Shown here one piece after another: positions 28,847 through 37,756 of a DNA stretch of 64,000 bases. The stretch is from contig NZ_QCZJ01000009.1 in NCBI RefSeq assembly GCF_003075435.1, forward strand, positions 62,001 through 126,000. The letters are read 5' to 3'. Positions within the stretch are counted from its first letter, which is position 1, and each line of letters begins with the position of its first letter. The translations under genes and the position numbers were made by a program. Under the pieces are notes generated by a model, which saw only the letters and a list, made by a program, of their open reading frames with translations, made no database searches and had not been told where the DNA came from. The stretch is from Terrimonas sp. (lineage in GTDB: Bacteria > Bacteroidota > Bacteroidia > Chitinophagales > Chitinophagaceae).

Positions 28847-30706
28847 ATGTGTGGTATAGCAGGTGTTTTTTATTTTAACAAAGAGAACTCTATCCCAGGT
28901 CTTATAAAAATGATGAATCATGCCATGGCTCATCGTGGGCCCAATGCCGAAGGCATTTGGTCAGAAGGGACGATCGGTCTTGGGCATCGCAGGTTATCCA
29001 TTATTGATCTTTCTACGGCGGCCAACCAGCCTTATCACGACAACAGCAAAAGATTTGTAACGGTTTTCAATGGTGAAATCTATAATTACCAGTCAGTAAA
29101 AGAACAGCTGCAGAATTATGATTTCAAAACGACCAGTGATACGGAAACGCTTGTTGCGGCCTATGCAGCCTGGGGAACAGCATGTTTACAGCACTTAAAA
29201 GGAATGTTTGCCTTTGCCATCTGGGACAGGGAAACAAAAGAGCTTTGCCTGGTACGAGACCGAATGGGGGTTAAGCCTTTATATTATTACATGGATGAAG
29301 AAAAAATCATTTTTGCTTCAGAAATAAGAGCCCTACTGGCTACAGGCCTGATTGCCCGCAAGGTTAATCCTGAGGCTATTCACGAATATTTATCCTACCA
29401 GTCTGTAAGTTCTCCACTCTCCATGATTGAAGGCATCCAGCAACTTGAAGCAGGATCATGGATGAAGATTAAAAATGGCCGCACGGAAATAACAAAGTAT
29501 TGGAACCCCTGGGATAGCAGTAATAACGATTACCCGGATCTTTCATCCGTTAAGAAGAAGGTTTTTGAGTTGCTTGGGGAGTCTGTACAAAAAAGACTGG
29601 TGAGCGATGTGCCGGTTGGAGCATTTCTTTCCGGCGGCATTGATTCAAGTATTGTTGTGGGATTAATGGCAGAAGTTTGTGGCATACGCCCGGCAACATT
29701 TAATATATCGTTTGCAGAAAAAGAGTTCGACGAGTCTTTGTACGCAGAGATGATAGCTAAAAAGTTTAATGCCCATCATACGCGTATCCAGCTATCTCCG
29801 CAGAACATGCTTGATGAGTTGGAAAATGCCCTTGGGGCAATGGATACTCCTTCCGGGGATGGCATTAATACTTATGTGGTTTCAAAAGCAATTAAAAATG
29901 CAGGCATTACTGTGGCTCTTTCAGGTGTAGGAGGCGATGAGCTTTTTGCAGGATACCCGATCTTTGAGCAATTCAGGAAAATAAATGCGCAAAAAAAATG
30001 GTGGGATAATACTGCTCTTATCCGGAAAATGGCGGCAGTACTTCTTCCGGGAAAACTATCCAACAAACAGTCGCGGATGCGCCAGCTTTTACAAACACCG
30101 ACTGCAAATATTGAATATATATATCCATTGCTCAGGCAACTTATTACACCTGAGCAGGTAAATATGTATACTACACTAAATCATAAAAGAGAAACAGAGA
30201 TATATAACCGTCTTCGTGAAAACGGAGATGTTTTGCGCGGGCTACCAGTGTTGAGCCAGGTGTCTGTTGCTGAATATATGGGCTATACACAGCAAACATT
30301 ATTAAAGGATACAGATCAGATGAGCATGGCGGTTGCACTTGAAGTAAGAGAACCTTATTTGGATACTGACCTTGTGCAGTATGTTTTAGGTATCCCGGAT
30401 CAGTATAAGCAACCTGTGTATCCTAAAAGCTTGTTGGTAGAATCTGTTAAGCCCTTGCTTCCGGATGAAATCGTATTCAGGAAGAAACAGGGTTTTGTAT
30501 TTCCGTGGCAACAATGGATGCGCGGTGAGCTGAAGACATTTTGTTCAACACACCTGAACAGGCTGGAGCAGAGAGCATTCATTAACGGGAAATCATTATC
30601 AAAGTACTGGAATCAATTTCTGAAAGGAGATGATTCCATACGTTGGATGGATATATGGATATTTGTTGTATTAGAATATTGGCTGGAAAAAAATGGAATT
30701 GAATAA
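28847..30706 (+). CDS. asnB: Asparagine synthetase, glutamine-hydrolysing
   Basis: A 619-residue class-B enzyme. The N-terminal glutaminase domain starts MCGIAGVF with nucleophile Cys2, and VFNGEIYN is at about 73-80. The C-terminal synthetase domain has the PP-loop LSGGIDSS (about 261-268) and GVGGDELFAGYP. Members within capsule loci are thought to transfer an amide to a uronic acid or other carboxylated sugar rather than make free asparagine. The WbpB/WbpD-type uronate genes in this locus would offer such a substrate. Its 3' end overlaps the next gene by 14 bp. Confidence 0.93.
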   Translation: MCGIAGVFYFNKENSIPGLIKMMNHAMAHRGPNAEGIWSEGTIGLGHRRLSIIDLSTAANQPYHDNSKRFVTVFNGEIYNYQSVKEQLQNYDFKTTSDTETLVAAYAAWGTACLQHLKGMFAFAIWDRETKELCLVRDRMGVKPLYYYMDEEKIIFASEIRALLATGLIARKVNPEAIHEYLSYQSVSSPLSMIEGIQQLEAGSWMKIKNGRTEITKYWNPWDSSNNDYPDLSSVKKKVFELLGESVQKRLVSDVPVGAFLSGGIDSSIVVGLMAEVCGIRPATFNISFAEKEFDESLYAEMIAKKFNAHHTRIQLSPQNMLDELENALGAMDTPSGDGINTYVVSKAIKNAGITVALSGVGGDELFAGYPIFEQFRKINAQKKWWDNTALIRKMAAVLLPGKLSNKQSRMRQLLQTPTANIEYIYPLLRQLITPEQVNMYTTLNHKRETEIYNRLRENGDVLRGLPVLSQVSVAEYMGYTQQTLLKDTDQMSMAVALEVREPYLDTDLVQYVLGIPDQYKQPVYPKSLLVESVKPLLPDEIVFRKKQGFVFPWQQWMRGELKTFCSTHLNRLEQRAFINGKSLSKYWNQFLKGDDSIRWMDIWIFVVLEYWLEKNGIE

Positions 30707-31841
30707 AAAAAATAAAAAGGTGCTCATTTTCGCAGATTGGTATGAGCCTGGTTATAAAGCCGGTGGTCCAATCAGGTCTTGTGTAAACTTTGCCTATTAT
30801 ATGCAGGATGATTTTGATATATATATTTATACAAGAGATAGAGACTTTGGAGACAATAAAGCATACAATGATGTTAAGGCGAATAAGTGGTTGAATATCA
30901 GTAATAAATATATATTTTATGCATCACCTGAACATTTAAGCTGGGAACAAATACTTTCACGCATTAAAGAGGTAAAACCGGATTGTATTTATTTGAACAA
31001 TATGTATTCCCGTTACTTTACTATATATCCTATTTTAATGAAAAAGAGGAGACTTTTAAATAGTAAATTAATTTTGGCGCCCAGGGGAATGCTAAAAGCC
31101 TCGGCTCTTCAGTTTAAATCCCGAAAAAAAAATATTTATTTGAAATTATTTAAGACCTTTCGTCTTAATAGACTTATCAGGTTCCATGCAACTGACAATA
31201 CTGAACAGAACGATATTATGCGGCAATTTGGTGAAAAAACAGATTGTATGGTACTTCAAAATTTCCCTTCACCACAAAGCGATTTTCAAGTAATTGAAAA
31301 AAAAACCGGGAGTGTAAAAATTATTTTTATTGGTAGGATACATCCAATAAAAAACTTAGATTTTTTGTTGGAATGCCTCTGTAAAATGAATGCTGAAATT
31401 TTATTGACAATTGTCGGCTCAATAGAAGACGAATTATATTGGAGAGAATGTGAAAAGTTAATAACATCTCTTCCCGAAGATATTAAGGTAGACTTTAAGA
31501 AAGATATGCCACATAACCAGGTAGCCGCTCTTATACAGTCTCATCACCTTTTTGCTTTGCCGACATCAGGAGAGAATTTCGGCCACGCTGTATTTGAAGC
31601 GCTTGCCTGCGGCAGACCTGTTCTGATCAGCGATCAAACACCTTGGAGAAACTTAAAGGAATATAAAGCAGGGTGGGACTTACCTTTAAAAAACAGATCT
31701 TTATTTAATGAGATATTGAATAAGGTAGTTGAAATGAACAATAGTGAATATCAATTATGGAGTAATGGGGCATGGAACTTCGCAATGAATTATCAAAATA
31801 TAGATCTCTTGAAAGCAAAATATATTGATCTTTTTTCATAA
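30693..31841 (+). CDS. Glycosyltransferase family 4-like
   Basis: A 382-residue GT-B protein. The N-terminal half has VLIFADWYEPGYKAGGPIRS, the glycine-rich acceptor-side loop. The donor half has IIFIGRIHPIKNLDFLLE (about 209-226) and LPTSGENFGHAVFEALACGR (about 289-308), the GT4 E-x7-E region. It starts 14 bp inside asnB and is followed after 6 bp by a WcaF-like acetyltransferase, a pairing common in Bacteroidota exopolysaccharide loci. Confidence 0.87.
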   Translation: MELNKKNKKVLIFADWYEPGYKAGGPIRSCVNFAYYMQDDFDIYIYTRDRDFGDNKAYNDVKANKWLNISNKYIFYASPEHLSWEQILSRIKEVKPDCIYLNNMYSRYFTIYPILMKKRRLLNSKLILAPRGMLKASALQFKSRKKNIYLKLFKTFRLNRLIRFHATDNTEQNDIMRQFGEKTDCMVLQNFPSPQSDFQVIEKKTGSVKIIFIGRIHPIKNLDFLLECLCKMNAEILLTIVGSIEDELYWRECEKLITSLPEDIKVDFKKDMPHNQVAALIQSHHLFALPTSGENFGHAVFEALACGRPVLISDQTPWRNLKEYKAGWDLPLKNRSLFNEILNKVVEMNNSEYQLWSNGAWNFAMNYQNIDLLKAKYIDLFS

Positions 31842-31847
31842 TATGGT

Positions 31848-32405
31848 ATGACTACAGTGGATTTAAGTCAATATAATAATGATTGGTATAAGCCAACAAT
31901 AGGTGCGGGGATACTAAAAAGAGGACTTTGGTATATAGTCAATGTATTATTTTTCATTAATCCCCTTAATCCTTTATCAGGATTTAAATGTTGGCTGCTA
32001 AAATGTTTTGGTGCAAAGCTGGGACAGGGTGTTGTTATTAAGCCGGGCGTAAATATTAAGTATCCCTGGAAGCTTAAAACAGGAGATCATGTTTGGGTTG
32101 GAGAAAAAGTATGGATTGATAACCTGGCAGACATAGTTATTGGTAATAATGTATGTATATCACAGGGAGCAATGCTGCTTACGGGAAATCATAATTATAA
32201 AAAGATAAGTTTTGATCTGATGGTTGCAGGCATACACCTGGAAGATGGGGTTTGGATAGGTGCCCGGGCTGTTGTTTGTCCGGGCGTAACTGCATATAGC
32301 CACAGTGTACTTACCGTTGCTTCTGTATCTGCAAAAAATATGGAAGCGTATACTGTTTACTCCGGTAACCCTGCTGTTCCGGTAAAGCAACGTATAATTG
32401 AATAA
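31848..32405 (+). CDS. WcaF-like colanic-acid-type O-acetyltransferase
   Basis: A 185-residue hexapeptide-repeat acetyltransferase. The N-terminal TTVDLSQYNNDWYKPTIGAG is the hallmark beginning of WcaF-like proteins. Beta-helix coils follow (IKPGVNI, VWVGEKVWIDN, IGNNVCISQGAML), then the catalytic-His region TGNHNYKK (about 108-115) and the closing YSGNPAVPVKQR. It acetylates a sugar of the repeat unit using acetyl-CoA in the cytoplasm. The second ATG after the previous stop (31848) is used because it gives the family start. Confidence 0.88.
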   Translation: MTTVDLSQYNNDWYKPTIGAGILKRGLWYIVNVLFFINPLNPLSGFKCWLLKCFGAKLGQGVVIKPGVNIKYPWKLKTGDHVWVGEKVWIDNLADIVIGNNVCISQGAMLLTGNHNYKKISFDLMVAGIHLEDGVWIGARAVVCPGVTAYSHSVLTVASVSAKNMEAYTVYSGNPAVPVKQRIIE

Positions 32406-32411
32406 CCTGTC

Positions 32412-33161
32412 ATGAAACTCTCCATCATCACTGCCACATACAATAGCGCTGCTACCTTAGCAGACACACTGGAGTGTATTCAAAACCAGGATCACCCGGA
32501 TATAGAGCATATCATTATTGACGGGGGATCTGCTGATGATACGATAAACATAATTAAAAGGTATAGCCACATCAGCCGGTTTGTTTCAGAAAAAGATAAC
32601 GGCATATATGATGCCATGAACAAAGGCATTGCAATAGCAGGTGGCGATATCATCGGTATACTCAATTCAGATGATGTATATGCTTCGCCGGGTATACTTT
32701 CCCTGGTTGCAAAAACTTTTGAGGAGGACCCGCAGGCAATGGCTTTGTATGCAGACCTGCAATTTGTGCAACGCGATGATATGTCAAAAGTTGTGCGCTC
32801 ATGGAGGGCAGGAAAGTATACAAAAAGCAGTTTCTATTATGGCTGGATGCCGCCACACCCTACTTTTTTTGTAAGGAGAGAAGTATATGACAAAGTGGGC
32901 ACGTTTAATATTAATTTAGGCTCGGCGGCAGATTATGAGTTGATGCTGCGTATTTTATTGAAACATAATATAAAAGCCGCCTATATTAACAAAGTAATTA
33001 TAAAAATGCGGGTAGGGGGCGTGAGTACCGGGTCATTAAAAAACAGGATCAAAGCCAACAGGCAGGATAGAATGGCATGGAAAATCAATAATCTTAAACC
33101 TTTTCCGTTTACTTTGTACCTGAAACCAATGCGCAAGCTTGGCCAGTTTTTTATAAAATAG
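32412..33161 (+). CDS. Glycosyltransferase family 2 (WcaE-like)
   Basis: A 249-residue GT2 enzyme. KLSIITATYNSAATLADTL starts the domain, HIIIDGGSADDT (about 33-44) and SEKDNGIYDAMNKGI (about 59-73) are typical of the WcaE/Cps GT2 group, and the DxD is ILNSDD (about 82-87). A WMPPHPTFFVRREVYDKVG block (about 144-162) and ADYELMLR complete the active site. Six bp after the WcaF-like gene; together with the preceding GT4 it forms the last sugar-assembly module of the locus. Confidence 0.9.
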   Translation: MKLSIITATYNSAATLADTLECIQNQDHPDIEHIIIDGGSADDTINIIKRYSHISRFVSEKDNGIYDAMNKGIAIAGGDIIGILNSDDVYASPGILSLVAKTFEEDPQAMALYADLQFVQRDDMSKVVRSWRAGKYTKSSFYYGWMPPHPTFFVRREVYDKVGTFNINLGSAADYELMLRILLKHNIKAAYINKVIIKMRVGGVSTGSLKNRIKANRQDRMAWKINNLKPFPFTLYLKPMRKLGQFFIK

Positions 33162-33286
33162 GTGAAATGCACCCGTAAAAGGTGGAAGGTGAGCCATTCT
33201 CGTCTATCATCTGTAATTTCGCATTTGGCTTCTCAAGTTTCACGATATTATTTTTCATCGCTTTACCTGGTAAAATAACAACATTC

Positions 33287-34027
33287 ATGTTCTCCTTCTT
33301 CAAAAAAAAGAAACCTGTTTTCTCCGGCAACCTGGGCATCATAGGCACCGATATGCATTCACATTTGCTTCCGGGTATTGATGACGGATCGCCTGATATT
33401 GATACGTCTGTACAATTGATTGAAGGATTAACAGCGCTGGGATATAAAAAATTTATTACTACCCCGCATTTAATGATTGACCTCTATCCCAACAACAGGC
33501 AGACCATAACCAGCGCCTACAATAAGCTGACCGCTGAATTGGAAAAACGGAAAATGAATGTTGAAATAAAAGCAGCGGCAGAATATTTTCTTGATGATCA
33601 TTTTGACAGCCTGCTCGAAAAGAAAGAACCATTGCTTACCATTAAAGATAATATGGTGCTGGTTGAGTTTTCGTTTGCAAGTCCGCCGCTCGATTACAAG
33701 CAAAAAATATTTGACATACAAATGAAGGGGTATAAACCCATTTTGGCACACCCCGAACGGTATGGTTATTTTCATAGTAAGCCAGAAGTGTATGATGAAC
33801 TTCGGCATGCGGGTTGTTTTTTCCAGGTAAACCTGCTTTCGCTTATTGGATATTATGGAAGAGGTGTGCAGCAGGCCGCGGAACGGCTCTTTAAGAAAAA
33901 ACAAATTGAATTGCTTGGTACCGATCTTCATCACGAAAGGCATCTTAATAACCTGCAAAGACCGGATTTGCTGCAGAAAGCAAATGAAATTGCGAATGCG
34001 CTACCACTGCTTAATGCGCAGCTATGA
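33287..34027 (+). CDS. PHP-domain tyrosine-protein phosphatase (YwqE/CpsB/Wzb-type)
   Basis: A 246-residue metal-dependent phosphatase. Metal ligands are visible in GTDMHSHLLPGIDDGS (about 18-33), TTPHLM, the HPERYGY segment and the terminal TDLHHERH. The family dephosphorylates BY-kinases that control capsule assembly; the matching Wzc-like kinase is at 9436. The frame is open 35 codons upstream to 33182, but the ATG at 33287 gives the typical short basic N-terminus (MFSFFKKKKP). It closes the polysaccharide locus. Confidence 0.9.
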   Translation: MFSFFKKKKPVFSGNLGIIGTDMHSHLLPGIDDGSPDIDTSVQLIEGLTALGYKKFITTPHLMIDLYPNNRQTITSAYNKLTAELEKRKMNVEIKAAAEYFLDDHFDSLLEKKEPLLTIKDNMVLVEFSFASPPLDYKQKIFDIQMKGYKPILAHPERYGYFHSKPEVYDELRHAGCFFQVNLLSLIGYYGRGVQQAAERLFKKKQIELLGTDLHHERHLNNLQRPDLLQKANEIANALPLLNAQL

Positions 34028-34029
34028 TC

Positions 34030-34563
34030 TTATCGTTTTGCCAGGTATTCCTCAATTTTAGGAAAAGCGATAATAAACCATGCGGTATATAACTGCGGGT
34101 TGGTAATCAATGCTTCTTTGATCTTTTCCATAGGTTTATAGTTATAATCCATCACTTCTTCCGGGTTAGGTTCAACCGGTCCATCGTATATCCCGGTAAA
34201 TACATGATCAAATTCGTTTTCGGTAAGCCCGTTATCAAAGCTGGCGCTGTAAGTAAAATCAAAAGCTTTTTTAAGCTCAGCGGTAAAACCCAGTTCTTCC
34301 TTTAATCTTCTTTTTGCTCCATGTATGGTTTCCTCACCAGGGCGGGGATGACTGCAGCAGGCATTGGTCCATAAGCCGGCACTGTGATATTTGGATAAGG
34401 CTCTTTGCTGCAACAGCATTTCTCCTTTGGTATTAAAAATGAATACGCTGAAGGCTCTGTGTAATAAAGCCTTATGGTGAGCTTCCATTTTTTCTGCGGT
34501 GCCTGTTTGCTCGTCAAGCTCATTTACAAGGATAATTTCATGAGCGGGGTCGTAAAATGACAT
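34030..34563 (-). CDS. idi: Isopentenyl-diphosphate delta-isomerase, type I
   Basis: A 177-residue Nudix-fold enzyme interconverting IPP and DMAPP for isoprenoid (quinone, undecaprenyl) synthesis. The catalytic-Cys block LWTNACCSHPRPGE (about 66-79) and the following RRLKEELGF Nudix-like helix are clear. Length matches type I enzymes. It is convergent with the phosphatase gene (2-bp gap) and is not obviously part of the polysaccharide transcript, although undecaprenyl carrier supply links the two functionally. Confidence 0.94.
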   Translation of the reverse strand: MSFYDPAHEIILVNELDEQTGTAEKMEAHHKALLHRAFSVFIFNTKGEMLLQQRALSKYHSAGLWTNACCSHPRPGEETIHGAKRRLKEELGFTAELKKAFDFTYSASFDNGLTENEFDHVFTGIYDGPVEPNPEEVMDYNYKPMEKIKEALITNPQLYTAWFIIAFPKIEEYLAKR

Positions 34564-34714
34564 ATCAACTGAATTTTCAATTGCAAACCTATGGATTTCC
34601 GGTTTTTATCATCAAATCATTTTTTTTGAGCTTATGTAACCTTAATGCCACTCATCCGTATAATATATGAATCACTTAGAATAGGAAGTAATTTTATCGG
34701 GAATAACTGACTGT

Positions 34715-35197
34715 ATGACAGAAAAAGAGTACAATGAATGTGTGAACCTGTACGCAGACAATGTGTTTCGGTTTATCGTTAAAAATTTAAAGCATGAAGA
34801 AGACGCGAGGGATGTGGTGCAAACTGCTTTTGAAAAACTATGGCGTAACAGGGAGGAAGTAATATATGAGAAAAGTAAATCTTACCTGTTTACAGTTGCT
34901 TATAACCAGATGATTGATCATATAAGGAAAGGAAGCAGGGTCAGCCTGAAGGAAGATTTTAAAGATGATGTCAGCATCCACCATCCCAAACAGAACCTGA
35001 AAAAAATCCTGGAACACGCATTGTCCCGTTTAAATGAAACACAACGGTCGCTGGTGATGCTTAAGGATTATGAGGGATATTCTTATGAGGAAATAGGTAA
35101 AATTACAGGATTAAGTGAAAGCCAGGTAAAGGTATACCTGCACAGGGCAAGGCTTCAACTGAAAGAATACCTGGTTAAAATGGAGAACCTGGTTTAG
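34715..35197 (+). CDS. RNA polymerase sigma factor, ECF subfamily
   Basis: A 160-residue sigma-70 family factor. Region 2 is YADNVFRFIVKNLKHEEDARD then VVQTAFEKLW (about 12-47). Region 4 is ALSRLNETQRSLVMLKDYEGYSYEEIGKITG then LSESQVKVYLHRAR (about 101-148). The pattern resembles the Bacteroidota ECF group usually paired with a membrane anti-sigma factor. The stop TAG shares its last base with a GTG of the following frame, so both are likely coupled. Confidence 0.92.
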   Translation: MTEKEYNECVNLYADNVFRFIVKNLKHEEDARDVVQTAFEKLWRNREEVIYEKSKSYLFTVAYNQMIDHIRKGSRVSLKEDFKDDVSIHHPKQNLKKILEHALSRLNETQRSLVMLKDYEGYSYEEIGKITGLSESQVKVYLHRARLQLKEYLVKMENLV

Positions 35198-35217
35198 TGC
35201 ATCAAAATCTGGAACAA

Positions 35218-36363
35218 ATGAAAATCAACAGCAATAATTACGAAGCATTTTTCCTGCTGTACGCGGATAATGAATTGACAGAGAGCGGGCGTGCCGAAGT
35301 AGAAAAATTTGTTGAGGAACACCCTGATCTCCGGGACGAACTATACCTGTTTGCCCAAACAAAATTACCGGTAGAAGATGCCCTGGTATACCCGCATAAA
35401 GCAGGATTGTTCAAACACATTGAACCGGGCATGGTTAATGAAAACAATTACAGCGAATATTTTTTATTATATACGGATAATGAGCTGAACGCGGAAGAAA
35501 GAAAAGCCGTTGAAGCATTTGCGGCAACTCATAAAGAAAAGCAGGCTGAACTGATCCTGCTGCAAAGGGTAAAATTGGCGCCGGAAGAAAATATAGTATT
35601 CAGCAATAAAGATATTTTATACCGTACAACGCAGAAACCTGCCCGCATCATCTCCATGCGTTGGATTAGCGTAGCTGCAGCAGCGGCAGTGCTGTTAACG
35701 GGCATCGCGGTTTGGACAAATATCTATGATAACGAAACTGCTGAAACTGCTCAACGCGCTGCGCTTGCCGGCAAACCATCAGGAATAAAAGAAGTTAAAA
35801 AAGCACAGGAAGATGTTACACCACAGCTTACGGAGCCTTTACATGATGTTGTTGCTGAGGAAAAGCAGGCAATAGCGGCAACGGAGAAGATTGAACAACC
35901 GCGTAATACCATCAATCATCCTGTTGCAACTAAGGAAACAGGAATTGTTGAGCCTGCCGTTAATAATATACAGGAGAAAACCGTTGACAGGGAAAAGAGC
36001 ATAACAAATCTTATAGCCGGGGTGCCATCAGATGAACGCAGGGAGGAAGGGCTATATAATAAGACAATAGCTGATAAACAAATTGCTTTAAATGATATTG
36101 CAAAACCGTCAGCTACTGTAAAACCTTTGATCCTTGATCAGCAGGCTTTTAACGGGGAAGATAAAAGCATATTGCAAAATGAAATGGAGAACAATGAAAA
36201 TATTGTTTTCCTGGATACCGATAATAACGAGAAAAAACCCAAAGGAAAACTCCGGGGTTTATTTAGAAAAGCATCCCGCTTTGTTGATCACGTAACAAAT
36301 ACCGGTAATGAAAATGATCAGTCAGTAGTAAGGGTTGCCAGTTTTGAAATTGCTAAAAAATAA
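35218..36363 (+). CDS. Putative membrane anti-sigma protein with duplicated N-terminal module
   Basis: A 381-residue protein from the ATG at 35218; a GTG seven codons upstream (35197) is an alternative coupled start. Two related N-terminal units, NYEAFFLLYADNELTESGRA (about 6-25) and NYSEYFLLYTDNELNAEER (about 75-93), each continue into a short helical segment, giving an apparent internal duplication. A single TM helix follows (VAAAAAVLLTGIAVW, about 150-165), then a long low-complexity charged periplasmic region. Context (after an ECF sigma, before a beta-barrel gene) suggests an anti-sigma factor, but no zinc-finger Cys/His motif is present. Confidence 0.6.
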   Translation: MKINSNNYEAFFLLYADNELTESGRAEVEKFVEEHPDLRDELYLFAQTKLPVEDALVYPHKAGLFKHIEPGMVNENNYSEYFLLYTDNELNAEERKAVEAFAATHKEKQAELILLQRVKLAPEENIVFSNKDILYRTTQKPARIISMRWISVAAAAAVLLTGIAVWTNIYDNETAETAQRAALAGKPSGIKEVKKAQEDVTPQLTEPLHDVVAEEKQAIAATEKIEQPRNTINHPVATKETGIVEPAVNNIQEKTVDREKSITNLIAGVPSDERREEGLYNKTIADKQIALNDIAKPSATVKPLILDQQAFNGEDKSILQNEMENNENIVFLDTDNNEKKPKGKLRGLFRKASRFVDHVTNTGNENDQSVVRVASFEIAKK

Positions 36364-36387
36364 GTTCACATTATTAAATCAGGAATT

Positions 36388-37251
36388 ATGAAGAAAGCAC
36401 ATCTTATGATGATGGGAGGATTATTGCTTTGCCTTGGCGCAGGCGCACAAACAGATACCACAATCGTACAGCCGGCCTCACCAGATACGATCAGGGTAGG
36501 AAGCATTATTATTATAAAAGATGGAAAGGAACAACCAGCCGGTTCTTCCGAAAGTGAAAAACGCCGCAGTTATACGCACCATAAGCCATCCCGCTGGAGA
36601 AACAATATTTCTACCAACTGGTTAATTGTTGACCTGGGATTTGTAAATCACGATGATAAAACAAATTACGCTTCTGCTGAAGCCCGGGATTTTGTGCATG
36701 GGCAAACAACGGGTCATCCTGCTGCAAAAAGTGATTTTGCTGTTAAAGCAGGCTCTTTCAATTTTAATTTATGGCTTTTTATGCAGCGGATGAGCCTGGT
36801 AGATCGTGTAGTGAATTTAAAATATGGTATTGGTATTGAGTTATACAAGTTCTATTATAAATCAGATATAAGATATATAGAAGGAGCAGATCCTTATGTG
36901 GAAAGACAGGCTGTTGATTTTACCTGTAACAAACTTGCGGTAGATTATGTTACTGTGCCGCTGATGCTGAATATTAACCCTAATGGGAAACGGGGAAAAG
37001 AAGGGTTAAGTCTTAGTGTTGGTGCAAGCGCCAGCTATTTATATGGCGCAAGAAACAAGCAGCGCAGCGATGATTTTGGCAAACAGAAATTTGCAGGCGA
37101 TTTTAACCTTGAAAGATGGAAATTGGCTTATGTAGGTGAAGTTGGTCTCGGCCCTGTAAAACTATACGGCTCTTATGCTATAACGCCACTTCATCAATAT
37201 GGCGTAAACCAGCATCCTTATACGGTTGGTGTGCGGTTAAGCAGCTGGTAG
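36388..37251 (+). CDS. Outer-membrane beta-barrel protein, unknown role
   Basis: A 287-residue exported protein with a signal peptide (MKKAHLMMMGGLLLCLGAGA, cleavage near AQTD). Alternating hydrophobic/polar strands with Trp/Tyr girdles run from about residue 75, ending in the typical C-terminal aromatic strand HPYTVGVRLSSW. It lies 24 bp after the anti-sigma-like gene and before a strong terminator, so it is the last gene of a three-gene sigma operon and could be a target or sensor of it. Confidence 0.7.
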   Translation: MKKAHLMMMGGLLLCLGAGAQTDTTIVQPASPDTIRVGSIIIIKDGKEQPAGSSESEKRRSYTHHKPSRWRNNISTNWLIVDLGFVNHDDKTNYASAEARDFVHGQTTGHPAAKSDFAVKAGSFNFNLWLFMQRMSLVDRVVNLKYGIGIELYKFYYKSDIRYIEGADPYVERQAVDFTCNKLAVDYVTVPLMLNINPNGKRGKEGLSLSVGASASYLYGARNKQRSDDFGKQKFAGDFNLERWKLAYVGEVGLGPVKLYGSYAITPLHQYGVNQHPYTVGVRLSSW

Positions 37252-37274
37252 CATTCAATGAATTTGTTTTTTAT

Positions 37275-37299
37275 AAACCTCCGGAAGGAGGTTTTTTTA
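37275..37299 (+). terminator. Intrinsic terminator after the sigma-factor operon
   Basis: An 8-bp perfect stem AAACCTCC/GGAGGTTT with a GGAA tetraloop is followed directly by a T run. It sits 23 bp after the stop codon of the beta-barrel gene. Confidence 0.85.
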
Positions 37300-37756
37300 T
37301 GTATATAACGCGAGGTATCAATACTATAATCATATCGTTACGGTGTCATGCCCGGGGCAGAGCAGTAGTATCTACCTCGAAATTTTGAAATGCAGCCTTT
37401 GTCATATCCCATCATTCCTTTGTGCTTCTTTGTGAAACGCCTTTGTGTATTTTGTGGTTAATACCTGATTTACAGAATCCGCTCTTCATCATTTAATCAC
37501 GAAGTTCCCCAAAGTATATCACAAAAGCCACGAAGGGCTATAAGCTGTCGGCTTTCAGCTTTCAGCTTTCAGCAGTCAGCAGTCAGCTTTCAGCAATCGG
37601 CGCTACCCTGGTTATATAAAGCATACCGTACCGGAGCATGCATTGGGAGGTTCTTGCTTTATTAATCCGGAATGCACCTCATCCAATTATTAGCTAAATT
37701 TATTTTACATTTGGCATCAATTCTGCAAATATCTTATTACAAAAACTTACTGAATA
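37300..37756. other. Gene-free stretch with short direct repeats
   Basis: No open gene is seen. At 37545-37600 there is a run of near-direct repeats (CTTTCAGC, CAGTCAGC). Similar word-like sequence occurs near 365-405 and 60308-60345, suggesting a dispersed low-complexity repeat class of this genome. Confidence 0.5.

Noticed and set aside
37545-37600. CRISPR-like or iteron-like direct repeats
   Set aside because: Units are 7-8 bp, irregular and not spaced; similar word-like runs occur in other gaps of this window, so it is dispersed low-complexity sequence.
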